A stretch of 64,000 nt of DNA, taken from NCBI GenBank assembly GCA_951394045.1, contig OX595997.1, positions 1,116,001 to 1,180,000 of the forward strand, written 5' to 3'. Position 1 is the first letter of the stretch, and each line of letters opens with the position of its first letter. Shown in pieces: positions 10,581 to 21,366 of the stretch. The position numbers and the translations under genes are program-made. The stretch comes from Nitzschia sp. DOCU1. Lineage: Eukaryota > Bacillariophyta > Bacillariophyceae > Bacillariales > Bacillariaceae. The notes beneath the pieces are model-generated. The model did no database searches. It was not told where the DNA came from and saw only the letters and a list, made by a program, of their open reading frames with translations.

Positions 10581-11367
10581 TGATTAACGGGACAGAACCT
10601 TGTATGTTTATCCAGGAAATGTGATTGTCGCTGCACTGCTTGCCGTGCAAACAAGAATGGAACGACTTACTAACTCTTAGAAAGTGAATTCCCAAGATGA
10701 GGTATAAGGGAAGCTTCGGTGTTGTGATGTGATGTGTAGTCCTCTTGCAGGTCAAGCTTTGTTTGTTCGTTTATCTAGCTAGGTACAAAGCTAGTAGGAG
10801 CATGTGCTGTAGATTGTTGAATGTAGCTTCTCTCTCGCCCAGCAGCTTGATTCATATGGAAACTGACTCGTCCGACGCCAGTGGGCATTCTACCGGTAGC
10901 AACACATTGGTTGCTTCTGGATTCATTACCATCTGTTATTAAAAGGTGAGAGCAGTGCATCGTAGCGAGTTATTCCCATATCGGTCATGGATCATATCGT
11001 GAGTGATACTTGTGAGCCGGAATATGACGGAAGAAGCTACTGTATCCCCACGAAGAAATGGGCGAAATTTGAAGGATCAAGTTTGGAGAGGTCGTGCGTA
11101 TTATCCCACAAACTCGCGACTGGCCAATTGTTTATACAAAGCTGGATATCATCATTTCTAACTATCGGCTTATAAGTTCGAAGACTTACACCAAACCCCA
11201 TGGTAATTCTGCCTAAGTAAGTCAAATCTTTTGCGCGCCTGCCCTCATCGGTGGGAATGGATTGATTCTGTGACCACCGAGTTGGCATCACATCGGTCAC
11301 ACAATTTTCAGAAATCACACATTTTCGTTTTCGAAAGACTTCCATTTCACCACCACTACTCTAGAAG

Positions 11368-11709
11368 ATGAGCGGCGTCGAATTGCTTCCTTTTGTTTGG
11401 GCACTTCCTGTGGCTTATATTGCTGCAAGCTATGGCATGTCGAAGGAACACCAGCAAGGTCCTCCCAGTTTAGCGCTTCCGGGGCATTTGAGCCTGGATG
11501 GCGGACACAATGAGCCGTTTCCATTCGACCGACGCCACAACAATGGCAAAGGTGGAGTCTTAGGAGACGACGAAGCTATGGGACGAAATAATAAGCGGTT
11601 TCCATTCGACCGACGCCGCAACACTGGTCAAGGTCGAGTCTTAGAAGACGACGAAGCAATTGAGGTATCCTTGACGAGTCGAGGAGGTTGCGCCTGCTTC
11701 CTGGCCTAA
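11368..11709 (+). CDS. Possible small protein with a 27-residue duplication
   Basis: ATG frame of 113 codons. It starts with a hydrophobic stretch (LLPFVWALPVAYIAASYG) that could be a signal anchor. Two copies of a 27-residue unit follow, each with PFDRR and a VL.DDEA core, at an exact 81-bp period. It ends with a Cys-rich tail. No family is recognised. The in-frame repeat favours coding weakly. Confidence 0.35.
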   Translation: MSGVELLPFVWALPVAYIAASYGMSKEHQQGPPSLALPGHLSLDGGHNEPFPFDRRHNNGKGGVLGDDEAMGRNNKRFPFDRRRNTGQGRVLEDDEAIEVSLTSRGGCACFLA

Positions 11710-11929
11710 GGCACGGAGCAATCCAAATGCCACCCCAATTTTAGCACCTGGGTCTGTGCTATGCCCTTCCCGAGATCCAGCAAACGAGATCCAGCCGTCG
11801 CAATCGAATCAACCAGAAGGAAACCCAACGTCAAGAAATAGAGTATGAAATCGCTACATACATTTACACGTTACAAGTACATCCCTCCGCAGCCAGCCAG
11901 AGCCGGTTCTTAACATCGTGGAACTCCCT

Positions 11930-12515
11930 CGAGTGCTTGAGAGCCAGTTCGTGGCGCGAAGATTTACGATCATAATCTTTATAAAGATACATTGCTCCCA
12001 TTAAAGTTATTTCCGATGTAGGTTATTGAATCTACTACTACTACTACTATCTGCATTAACAAAGGCGATTCCTAGTAGTAGCTAGTACATGTTAACAAAG
12101 AGCCTCAAAGAGTCAGCTTGCCGCTATCGGTACTGCCGTTGTTGGCAATGGAAGTCTCCTCCTTCTTGATTTTAAGTCGTGAATAGCCGCCAATGTCCTC
12201 TCTCACATGAACCTAATCGCCAATTGCACCGCCCATAGAACTCGAGGGGGGTTTGAGATCCAGGTCGTGGTGCGTAGATTTACGACAATCTTTATAAGAT
12301 ATATTGTACGGAGAAATACAAATGTCGATACAAGATACTGAATCTAATATCATCTTAGTTCTTAGCTAGTACGTCTTAGCAGAGAGCACCAAAAGAGTCA
12401 GCTTGCCGCTACTACCGGTAGTGGTTGCTGGCAATTGAAGTCTCCTTCTTCTTCTTGAGTAAGTCGTGCACTAGCCGCCAATTCCTCTCTCACATGCACT
12501 TTGTCGCCAACTACG
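11930..12515. repeat. Degenerate tandem duplication, about 285-bp period
   Basis: Two diverged copies share an ordered series of blocks, including GTAGATTTACGA-like, TCTTTATAA, GAGTCAGCTTGCCGCTA and CCGCCAATTCCTCTCTCACATG-like sequences. GAGTCAGCTTGCCGCT occurs in both copies about 285 bp apart. No coding potential. Confidence 0.55.
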
Positions 12516-13005
12516 TTGCCAAGAATCAAATCGCTGAAATTGTTGTTTTCGCAGTTCCCAAGAGCACATCCTTTGCGTCGGTGTTGATCATCCCCATCCA
12601 AACAATGAATTCCGAAAGGGGTTGTGAGGTGCGCGATGTCGCCGGCTTGCTCGCATCGCATTTAGTCCGGCGCGCCAGAACGTCCGTCCGCCATCAAAGT
12701 CATACGACTTCTATGACCATACCTCATAACCACACGCCGCAAGATGAGAGAGAGGGGGCAGAGAAAATGGCGCCGACGAAACACATCAGCCAAGAGTTCA
12801 CTTTACTGTGACGACTATCGCAAAGGAAACGACCCCCCACCAGAGCTGCAAGTTGATACAAAGACACCACAGTATTGTAGATTCGATCTTGGATTGTTTC
12901 GGGAGGACAGCTTGATTTGAGAGGTGTGCACGTGTTGTGCTTCTCGGTAGATCCTGTGCATTTGTCGCCCGTCACCTGTGCTCCTTCATTGGTTCTTTCG
13001 ACGAC

Positions 13006-14391
13006 ATGATGCTGTACCGCCGCCTCTCTCGTCTTCCCCGAGCCTTTGCCCACTGTGATCCTACTGCTATGGTCGTTCGAAGAATGGCGATCTATGCTGT
13101 GGGCGAGGGATGGACGGGGGCAATGACAAGGAAGCATGTAATGGATACCGTCGAAGGCCACTTTGACGAAGACGATTCCATGGACGCATCACCGGTGAAG
13201 ATTTATCCTCACGATGACGTGGAACAGGCTACGGCAGGTTGGGGTAGTTCGGCGTTTCTAGATACCCAAGGCCAAGTGCATATGGTGGGCCGGCCTCACG
13301 ATTTGATGAATCTGCTTCGAATGAATCGGATGCCACGGGGAGTTCGTCATTGGGCTAGTCAATCCATGGATCCTAGTGAGACAACCATTGTGGGGAGTAT
13401 GATATCCCGTCTTATTGGCTTTGCTAGTGGTGGCGACGACGATGAAGCATGGAATGCGGCGCGTCAATACTCCTTGATTCATGATTGGACAAAACTTGAT
13501 ATTTCGGCGGTTGGCGATTCTGAAATGTCACACATTTGCTGCAGTGCTGGATTCATGGCGACCATTGGAACGTCGGGTACCCTCTACACTATGGGAATCA
13601 ATAATCGAGGTCAGTGTGGTATGGGAAAGATTACGAACAATGTTTGGACTCCCGAGCTAGTGGTCGGTATTTCTCCTACCGGGACGCCTATTTCATCTGA
13701 GCCCGGACAGGACGAGCCAATCATACAAGTCGCCTTGGGATTTCAGCAAGGCTATGCTTTGACAAAGTCTGGACGCGTTTATAGCTGGGGCAAAGCAAAC
13801 CGAGGCCAGTTGGGACGAGAACTCGATTCGGACCAAGATAGTTCCGCTGGGCAAATCTATTTTGATGGTCAAGTCGCACAAGTCGCTGCCGGTATGCATC
13901 ACGGAGCCCTATTGGGGCGGGATAATGCGGTCTATCTCTGGGGAAAGAATATGGCACTAGACGATAATGGGAAGCCCATTGATGCCCCAACTCCCGTACC
14001 AGTTTTCGGTCTCCCTTCGGATCTTAAGGTGCTGCAGGTGGCATGCGGCTCTCATCATACAGCCGTGTTAATGGAAGATGGAAGTGTATATGCCGTGGGA
14101 GTTGCTTCCGATGAGGCAACGCTTCTGCTAGATCCAGTTCAGCTTCTTTCACCCGGACAGCTTGAATTTCCGTTGCGGCAGTTTGCGGCACATCACGACC
14201 GCACTACCATCGTCGACAGCAATGGCCAAGTATTTCAGATGCATCTTTGGAAAGACAAGAGCTTGCAAGAATTTGCCGCCTTTACACCGAGTTATGTCGA
14301 TACTTTGCTTGACCAAGGTGAATCCATCAAAGCCATTCATCGGGGATGGTTACATACCCTGATTGTGACAACGCCAGTGTCTCCCGCTTGA
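13006..14391 (+). CDS. RCC1-repeat beta-propeller protein, possibly mitochondrial
   Basis: About 461 residues from ATG 13006 (the next codon is also ATG). RCC1-type repeats are visible as GTLYTMGINNRGQCGMG, GRVYSWGKANRGQLG, NAVYLWGKN and GSVYAVGV, each with the small-residue and aromatic pattern of a propeller blade. A basic N-terminus (MMLYRRLSRLPRAF) could be a mitochondrial presequence. RCC1 proteins range from Ran exchange factors to organellar RNA or assembly factors. A Ran role is not supported here. A GTG-initiated extension to 12937 is ignored. Confidence 0.8.
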   Translation: MMLYRRLSRLPRAFAHCDPTAMVVRRMAIYAVGEGWTGAMTRKHVMDTVEGHFDEDDSMDASPVKIYPHDDVEQATAGWGSSAFLDTQGQVHMVGRPHDLMNLLRMNRMPRGVRHWASQSMDPSETTIVGSMISRLIGFASGGDDDEAWNAARQYSLIHDWTKLDISAVGDSEMSHICCSAGFMATIGTSGTLYTMGINNRGQCGMGKITNNVWTPELVVGISPTGTPISSEPGQDEPIIQVALGFQQGYALTKSGRVYSWGKANRGQLGRELDSDQDSSAGQIYFDGQVAQVAAGMHHGALLGRDNAVYLWGKNMALDDNGKPIDAPTPVPVFGLPSDLKVLQVACGSHHTAVLMEDGSVYAVGVASDEATLLLDPVQLLSPGQLEFPLRQFAAHHDRTTIVDSNGQVFQMHLWKDKSLQEFAAFTPSYVDTLLDQGESIKAIHRGWLHTLIVTTPVSPA

Positions 14392-15576
14392 TGCGCTCCT
14401 ACTATCGGCAGCCGACTCGTGACTTGTGCCAACTCAAGTGAAGATTGAGAGTCTACGAAAGCTACGTCTACTGACAGCATGGCATGTGCTGTCTTGTTCT
14501 ACAGTAAAAGCTAGATTCCGCTGTACGAACATCGCTATGGTCGACACCAAGGCAACTTCCGTTGAAAGTCTCCTTTTGGATACAAGCACCATTGCTTTTC
14601 ATCCAAACACAAGTGCTGTCATGCCAAATAGTAACATATTGCCGTTCGCTACTTCTGGATCCGAGTGAATTCGTTGCTGTAAAATCGTATTTGAGCTGAC
14701 CATGGCGCCCTAAAGAGCTGGGATCTCCTCTTCAAGAACAACGCACGTTGGCATAGAGCCGCCGAGTGAGCAGTTCCGGTACTAACAGATCTAGATAGAG
14801 CCAACTTTGTAATCTCGTCATACCGACAGTGTCGGCAGACGTGGAGAGGTTTGCGGCCTGAATGGGCAGTTAGTTAATGTTACGGATACTATGAATACCT
14901 ATGCTAATTACTAAGACCGTTTGTTGGTCTGTCAGCGCTTCGCTGTGCAGTGTGGGGATGGATACCGCGCGGACTTTTTGTCGCCGGGTCATCCAATAGC
15001 GGCCATTTTGGTGTCGCATGCGACATCGCAGAAAGGGCATATATAATATATTCCTAAATAACTTTGCACCAATGTCTCTTCACTGTCATCACGGCACGGT
15101 TTCGAGATCTTCAGGTTAGTGGCTATCTGGTAACCTCTTTCGTTCCCTCCTAACAGCGATTGGTGAAAAAGTCATGTTTGACCACCTTCGCCCGTTGACG
15201 GCGGTCAAATGAGTCGTTAGGGGTAACCAGCATGCTCGCTTCGCAGACATCAAATCAGGGCTGATCTAAATATATCAGAGAAACTGATTTAGTTAGATGA
15301 AGCACATGTTTCTTCGAACGCAACGGAGAAATTATAGAAATTTAGCTTAATGTCGTATTCCATGTCGCAATTCTGCGTTTTTCATGTCTTGGCCGCTATT
15401 GCATCACTGCATCCGAAAAAGATCAACCGAGTGGCAGCGGCAGCCATCTGGAGTGTGAAAAACGCAAGACCCGCCCTCCCCTTGTTAAGACTGTTCCGTC
15501 ATACTCACTCATCTCCAATCGAATCTCTATTGCTTCCTGTGGTTAAAGGTTATCCTTGAGCTAAACGATAAAAGCC
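14392..15576. other. Intergenic, nothing recognised
   Basis: About 1.2 kb between two plus-strand genes. I see no supported ORF, RNA gene or clear repeat. Confidence 0.4.
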
Positions 15577-16443
15577 ATGAGTGCACCGCAGCAAGAATTG
15601 ACTCGTTCTAGTTCGTTTGCACGTAGCTTCTTTGGTGGGCAAGGAGAAGATGCCAACGGTGGTGACGGAGGGCAGCAAGGACCTGGCATGAGGCGCCAGC
15701 GGTCTCGTCGTCGCATGTCGGGACGTGGATCCCGAGGCAGTGGAGACAAGAACACAATGGACGCCGCTGCTGCGGCTGCCGCTTCGGTGCACTATGATGA
15801 CGGAGAACCGATTCAGAATCTTCCTCACCAGGGTGAAGCCCCGCCGCCTCCCGGGTCGGCTCGGCAGTCATCCTGGTACACCGATGCCTTGTTGCAGGGT
15901 GGAACGGAGGACTTGAGCGCAATTTTAGGACAGGTTCAAGACGTTGCCGCTGCTAACCACGGGCAAGGGGGTGCAGCGGACGATGATGATGAAGTGCTAG
16001 AGCAATATCGCATCATGGCCCATGTGGAAGCGAATATTCGCGTGAAAGATAACACAGGTTTCGACATGGCCGAGTATGAAAAGAGACGCAAAATGCAGCC
16101 AGAACCCACAAAGGGAGATTATTATTCTGGAAACACCAAGCCCAAACCGAAATTGCCAGATCCCCGTCCGGTTGGAGCCGGCGGCGGAGGGGGCATGTTG
16201 TTGCCGGAAGAGCCTCCCCTCCCACCGCCTCGGGCAAACCGTCGTTTTATTGAACAACGAACTCCCAGGGTCCCGGAACTACTTCCTGGTGTTGTCGTTC
16301 GTGGTCAATCTCAGCCACCAGATGGAGAACATTTCGTACGATGTCTAGGGTGCAAATCGCAGCTACGGGTCAACATGTTGGCGACTTTGGTCAACTGTCC
16401 TGATTGCTCTACAGTGAGCCCAGCAAGTTCGACGAGACGTTAG
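15577..16443 (+). CDS. Low-complexity protein with C-terminal zinc ribbon
   Basis: 288 residues from ATG. The first two thirds are Gly/Ala/Pro-rich and largely disordered, with an Arg/Ser basic patch (residues 39-53) and an acidic run (DDDDE). A conserved-looking segment ILGQVQDVAAAN and YEKRRKMQPEP lies in the middle. The C-terminus is a compact C-x2-C...C-x2-C ribbon, CLGCKSQLRVN...NCPDC, resembling LSD1-like or trafficking-adaptor ribbons. No catalytic domain. The function is not known; a scaffold or trafficking role is only a guess. Confidence 0.7.
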   Translation: MSAPQQELTRSSSFARSFFGGQGEDANGGDGGQQGPGMRRQRSRRRMSGRGSRGSGDKNTMDAAAAAAASVHYDDGEPIQNLPHQGEAPPPPGSARQSSWYTDALLQGGTEDLSAILGQVQDVAAANHGQGGAADDDDEVLEQYRIMAHVEANIRVKDNTGFDMAEYEKRRKMQPEPTKGDYYSGNTKPKPKLPDPRPVGAGGGGGMLLPEEPPLPPPRANRRFIEQRTPRVPELLPGVVVRGQSQPPDGEHFVRCLGCKSQLRVNMLATLVNCPDCSTVSPASSTRR

Positions 16444-16729
16444 TAGAACTACATATGGTAGTTGCAGGGCGACAACTTGTTATCGGCTGGAGAAAATTTG
16501 GTGGGACAAACGCTTTATGAGCCGCTGCTACAACACTTAGCAACTAAAATCATGGGGCAGCTTGTCACTCCACTTTAAAAAGAAACCTTTCATATTGCAA
16601 ACCTCGTCAAAACGAATCGCCGTTTGGTGATATTAAACGTTCTCACTGTTGATACAGCATCCGAATAGTCTCACAAAAAGTCGATCGTATCGCGCGATGG
16701 CTGGTTCATCATTCAGAGAATGGCCCATG

Positions 16730-17263
16730 TCATGCGAAAAAGACAGTGAACCAAACGTAAAGGCAAAAGGCAGCCCATGCAGAGGCTGCCATAGTATCAA
16801 AATCCAGCAAGTTGCATGATATTAAAAGCATGGCTTGATTCACTTCTTGGTGAACGGTGGCTTGTACGCAAAAGCAGATCCAAACCACAAGGAACAACAA
16901 GACACCGAACCAAAGCAGTTGTCGTTTGAAAGTCTGATGCTTGTCAGAGTTCTCACCCTCACCTATTACTAGACTGTGGTTGACTCCCAGACGTTGGCTT
17001 TGTTCTTTGAGGTCTAGATCATGGCTTGTGTTGCTTCGTAATATTTTGCTGCCGCTTTTCCGAGCAGCAGGAATCAATGGAGAATCCTGCAGGAGGATGG
17101 TACTGGCAACTTCGTGTTGGATGCGACCGTCTGCTGGATCTTTGTTCAACTGTGAAAAGATTCCAATGGAAAGCATGGAAGAAATACAAAAGAGACTACA
17201 TAGTACGAAGAAGAGAGATGAGAGAGTGGTAGCTTTTATAACAGCAAGTAGTCGACCGTTCAT
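16730..17263 (-). CDS. Small membrane protein, unknown
   Basis: 177 residues with an ATG start. Three hydrophobic segments are visible: N-terminal (residues about 13-35), middle (LLWFGVLLFLVVWICFCV) and at the extreme C-terminus. A polar Ser/Lys-rich loop lies between the first two. No family is recognised. It sits head-to-tail with, but about 390 bp away from, the fibrillin gene on the same strand. Gene status is moderately likely. Confidence 0.45.
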   Translation of the reverse strand: MNGRLLAVIKATTLSSLFFVLCSLFCISSMLSIGIFSQLNKDPADGRIQHEVASTILLQDSPLIPAARKSGSKILRSNTSHDLDLKEQSQRLGVNHSLVIGEGENSDKHQTFKRQLLWFGVLLFLVVWICFCVQATVHQEVNQAMLLISCNLLDFDTMAASAWAAFCLYVWFTVFFA

Positions 17264-17657
17264 GGTGTGCGGTTATGGTAAAAGTAGGGTGTTTAGCCAA
17301 GCAGGTACGCTGCCACTCCCACCGTCGGTTGTAATGACGAGGCTTCGGACAACAACAACGGAGAAAAACTAGGGATGTTTTGAAACTCATTGCCTATAAA
17401 ATATGGATTCTCCAAGCCGTTCTGCCCTATTAATGCCCATTCCCGCGGGAAGAACATTCCCACAGGGAGGTGCGTATGAAATGAAAAGTAGAGAGGCGCA
17501 ATGAAGAAGAGAATAGGTGATCGATGAATTTTCCATATGGAAAACCGATTGGTGCGATAGTGGTGTGTGTGGGGTCGAAAGAAAGTATACCCTTGAGTAG
17601 CGGAGTGGGACGAAAACACCACCACGGAAAAATCTTTAGCTCAACTTTTGAATGCGC
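17264..17657. other. Intergenic, nothing recognised
   Basis: About 390 bp between two minus-strand genes, presumably the fibrillin 3' UTR and the next promoter. Confidence 0.4.
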
Positions 17658-18569
17658 CTACGGTGCGGTGTCGGTTCCAACGTTCACCAAGACAAAGCAA
17701 CCTCCCGGAGATGTTTGCCGTATCACCAACATCTCAGAGTCCAAATAAGTAACATCAAAATATCCGACATCTTCCGCAAAATCAATCCTTGGCAGATCCA
17801 AGCCCAATGGCGGCAACAGTTCGGAGACATCTTGCCCCAAAAGCTCCTTTCCACGAAATTCGACCCGTTCAAAGTTCAATCCAACGCGATTGGGATAATT
17901 GTTTCGCGAAGATGCTTTGGTAGTTACTTCGGCTCTCAACATGGAATTGGGTACGACAGAAGGTGGCAAGAAATTCTGGAACCGAGGCATAAAATCAATG
18001 ACATTGGTGATGGTGGGTGGACTGATAAACTGATAGATCGCTCCCACAGATGTAATGGGATTGGCTCCAAGTAGCAGTACGTCCTGTGCCGTCGTCCAAA
18101 CCATTCTCCAATTTCCAGTCAAGGGCGACAATTCCAAAGTAGAAGAGGTCGACTCGTACTCGCTGCTGCTGTCCGATTCTTTCTTGGCGCCTTGTCCGTT
18201 GACGCTGGTAGTTTTGGTGTTTGCCGTACGCTCTGGACCATCAATACAGCGAGCCGCGTTGGTTTCCTTGTTGAGATATTCCAGGTCGGCGAGTATAGTT
18301 TCCATTTTACTCCGGACCCTTGGGCTTGCACCGAATCCACGGTCGTAGGACGCACCCAGTTGTAGAATCGTTCGTTTGAGTTCGTCACGCTGGCGGTCCT
18401 TTTCAATGTCTTCAATGGCTTCAACGACTTCCGAAACAATATTTTGTTGACAGATAATCCTTTCTCTGGCGAATGAAGTCGTAAAAGAAGGTTGAAACGA
18501 AAAGGCGGTCTGGCATTGGTCCACCAAGGCGACCAGCAGCATCGAGGCTACCAAAATCTTTGTCGCCAT
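17658..18569 (-). CDS. Plastid lipid-associated protein (fibrillin)
   Basis: 303 residues, single exon. The N-terminus is a signal peptide ending QTAF-SFQP, a diatom plastid-import signature, followed by a transit-like region. The PAP/fibrillin domain starts at LTGNWRMVWTT and includes VGLNFERVEFRG. It ends with the conserved block GYFDVTYLDSEMLVIRQ...CFVLVN. Fibrillins bind lipids and quinones at thylakoids and plastoglobules. A Ser/Glu-rich insertion (about residues 110-145) separates an N-terminal helical part from the domain. Confidence 0.88.
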   Translation of the reverse strand: MATKILVASMLLVALVDQCQTAFSFQPSFTTSFARERIICQQNIVSEVVEAIEDIEKDRQRDELKRTILQLGASYDRGFGASPRVRSKMETILADLEYLNKETNAARCIDGPERTANTKTTSVNGQGAKKESDSSSEYESTSSTLELSPLTGNWRMVWTTAQDVLLLGANPITSVGAIYQFISPPTITNVIDFMPRFQNFLPPSVVPNSMLRAEVTTKASSRNNYPNRVGLNFERVEFRGKELLGQDVSELLPPLGLDLPRIDFAEDVGYFDVTYLDSEMLVIRQTSPGGCFVLVNVGTDTAP

Positions 18570-19194
18570 GAAGAAAATGGATTCGTCAGAATGTGTAAAT
18601 CAGCGAGCGATGCTTCAGTAGAAAGATGTTGTTGTTATGATTGATCGTTGATGAGTCTTCTTTGGTTAGAACAAGGGACTTTAGTGAGAACACCACCAAA
18701 GGTCGGTCGTAGTGGAACGCAAGAATGGGAGGAAACAACGCGTGGTTCCGATAGCGATTTGCCGCGATCCACGTCACAAAAAGTGGCGGGAAGGCGGCCG
18801 GTGTGTTCAAATTCGACTCCATGGACTAAATTCACCCTCGACCGTGGATTCAGCAACTCAACTCGACTTACTCCATGCACTTTTCTGACTGTGCCTGTAA
18901 TGATCCCCACCTCTGGTCTTTCTTTATGTTTTGCTATTGTCTCTTTGAATCGACTATGATGACATGGTGAATGCTGAGCGGTTTCACACGGCCAGATATC
19001 CAATGCGGGAGCGGTGGTCGCTTTAGTCGTTGCAGCCATTGTCATGCGCGACGACTGTGAAAACACGCGATCATTTTGCTTCCACTTGGCGGAAGCAAGT
19101 TGAAGTTTGTCGTCGCAAAAGAATGCGACAGCTCGATCCGATCAGAAAAAAATCCGAATCATCATTCATCACAAAGATCGACAGATCGAATGCC
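18570..19194. other. Divergent promoter, fibrillin / prolyl hydroxylase
   Basis: About 625 bp. The downstream reading frame is open back to 19030, so part of this may be coding if ATG 19123 is used. No other feature seen. Confidence 0.4.
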
Positions 19195-20886
19195 ATGCTA
19201 CAATCCTTTCTCCCTTCAAATCAAATCATCATGATAGCAATCGTTCTCGGCCTATGGCTCATTGCGGCTATTAGTGTCCTCGTCGAGGCTTCGTCGGACA
19301 CGGCCTTTGGCATTGGCAGGAAAGGGAAACTTCCCGAATGGCTCTCGATCCATAAAGATCGCGAAAAGATGTCGCAATACATGGAGTTGGCGCGACAACG
19401 TCATTTCGAATGTATTCAAAAGGCTCGTGACGCTTACTTCTCTGGTGGTCCGTCTGATGACGACAGTTCCTTCTCGTTGGATTCGTTACAATTTGACGAG
19501 CGGGAAATTCACGCCGACGGAAGCATCCCTGACTTTTGCGACGAATTGGAACGAAAATGTTTTGTGACGCAACAGGTGACTCCACTTTTCACCAAAGAAG
19601 AATGTCGGGACATGATTGACAAGGCGGAAGCTCATTTTGCGGGTGGAGAATGGACGTCGCTTCCGTCTGGCCAATATGACGTGGCTGGATTTTGGATCAA
19701 GAGCATTCCCGAGTGTCATGAGTGGTTCAATCGCATGGTCCAAGAGCGATTGTTTCCACTCTTGGCCAAGAAGTTTCCGCATTTTTGTCCCAGCATGGAA
19801 GATTTAGTGGTGGATAATGCCTACCTCTTCAAATACACGCCCGAAACTGGTCGTCGGACCGATGTGCACACGGATTCGGGATGTTTGTCATTTACCATTG
19901 CATTAAATGGACAAGATGAGTACAAAGGTGGAGGAACGTGGTTTGAGGGCCTCCAAGGTGGAGACTCGAATATCATTGAAATGGATGTTGGCCAATGCAC
20001 AGTGCGACCAGGAGGTGTACGTCATTGTGGTCATGCCGTCACCGAAGGCACCCGCTATATCATTGGTGGCTTTTGCATGAATGTGAACAAGGTAGAGTAC
20101 GTTCGAATGCTCATGGGGCTGGGAAGTGAAGAAAGTCAAAAGGGGAACTACAAAACGGCGGAAGAAGCCTTGGAGGCAGCGATTGCCTTGAATCCGGACT
20201 TTGATGGTCCCTATTCCCACTTGGCCGACCTTATGAACAAGCAAGGGAACACAGCCAAGGCACAAGCCGTCTTGGAGCACTGTTTAGAGCATGTGAACCC
20301 CAAGGGAAGTGAAATTGCCTATAGTCTAGGAACTCTCTATTTGGATCAAGCCAACTATGACAAGGCGATCCATTGTATGAATACATGTTTGGAAATCGAC
20401 GCGGGAGATGTGGATGCCATGATGGTCATGGCCCAGGCTTGTGCCGGTCGAAGCGACGAGGCGGGAGAAGACGCTTGGTTACAACGAATCATTTCGACAC
20501 CCGGTACTAGCAAAGCGGTAGCAGGAAAGGCCTATTGCAATCTTGGCGTGATTCATGCCGGGTCCGACAAGGAGATTGAATACTACGAAAAGTCTTTGGA
20601 ACTCGTGCCGGATTGCTTTCCCGCTAGCTACAGTTTGGCGTGCGCCTATGCGTCGCAACAGAATTGGGATTCGGCCGTCTCCGCCTTTCGCAAAGCTATT
20701 GAGATTGCCAAGGATGGATCGGATGACGAAAAGCAAGCCCTGCAGAACTTGTACCGAGTTACCGTGAGCAAGCTGCAACAAGAAAACCCGAGTGGTGCTA
20801 CGTCACGAGAGGACATGATGAAACTGTTTATGAATATAATGGGAGAACAAAACTTCCAAAAGCTCTCTGCCATGCGGCAACAATAG
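19195..20886 (+). CDS. Prolyl 4-hydroxylase-type dioxygenase with C-terminal TPRs
   Basis: About 563 residues from ATG 19195, which gives a clean signal peptide or anchor (IAIVLGLWLIAAISVLVEA). ATG 19123 would add 24 residues. The 2-oxoglutarate/Fe(II) oxygenase domain shows the iron ligands in DVHTDSG and GGVRHCGH, with a following T-R for 2-oxoglutarate. The C-terminal half holds at least five TPR-like helix pairs (for example KTAEEALEAAIALNPDF, YDKAIHCMNTCLEID). The family hydroxylates proline or lysine in secretory proteins. The TPRs may bind the substrate peptide, as in the animal collagen enzyme, though there they lie N-terminal. Confidence 0.87.
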   Translation: MLQSFLPSNQIIMIAIVLGLWLIAAISVLVEASSDTAFGIGRKGKLPEWLSIHKDREKMSQYMELARQRHFECIQKARDAYFSGGPSDDDSSFSLDSLQFDEREIHADGSIPDFCDELERKCFVTQQVTPLFTKEECRDMIDKAEAHFAGGEWTSLPSGQYDVAGFWIKSIPECHEWFNRMVQERLFPLLAKKFPHFCPSMEDLVVDNAYLFKYTPETGRRTDVHTDSGCLSFTIALNGQDEYKGGGTWFEGLQGGDSNIIEMDVGQCTVRPGGVRHCGHAVTEGTRYIIGGFCMNVNKVEYVRMLMGLGSEESQKGNYKTAEEALEAAIALNPDFDGPYSHLADLMNKQGNTAKAQAVLEHCLEHVNPKGSEIAYSLGTLYLDQANYDKAIHCMNTCLEIDAGDVDAMMVMAQACAGRSDEAGEDAWLQRIISTPGTSKAVAGKAYCNLGVIHAGSDKEIEYYEKSLELVPDCFPASYSLACAYASQQNWDSAVSAFRKAIEIAKDGSDDEKQALQNLYRVTVSKLQQENPSGATSREDMMKLFMNIMGEQNFQKLSAMRQQ

Positions 20887-21366
20887 AAGCTGCTGCGCCT
20901 TATATTGCTACCCTAAAAAGTACATCATACAGATACTGCAAACTAGTAACGGGGCCGCTCGGCGTGTCTGTCCGTCCATCCACCCGTCGTCGATTACCCG
21001 TCGACTAGCTCGACACAATAAGCAAATCCATCGTTCCATTTTACTACCCACACAGATCATCACCTCCACACACACTCTGCTCTTATTTTGATGGTGCCAA
21101 TCCATTACTAGTAGAGTACAATATACCTCAGCACGTTGCTGCCATGGGTCGTTGTTGCCAATGAATCCCAGTGTGGATATGAAATCATGGGAAAACAACA
21201 CAGGCAAAATATTTTTCGTTTTCAGTTCGGGTTTCTCGCGAGTAAATATTTAATAGAACCACCATGACTCTTGAAACGAGAAGCGCGATGATGGATCATA
21301 ACCCCACCATGACAAACTCGTCGTGATGGACACTTTGTTTCCACATTCATTTTTCTTTCAACCAAG
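20887..21366. other. Intergenic, nothing recognised
   Basis: About 480 bp between two plus-strand genes. No supported feature. Confidence 0.4.

Larger units (their letters stand above)
10581..13005. other. Gene-poor 2.4-kb stretch
   Basis: Holds one possible small ORF (11368-11709) and a degenerate tandem duplication (about 11930-12515). The rest shows no coding signal I can support. Confidence 0.45.
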
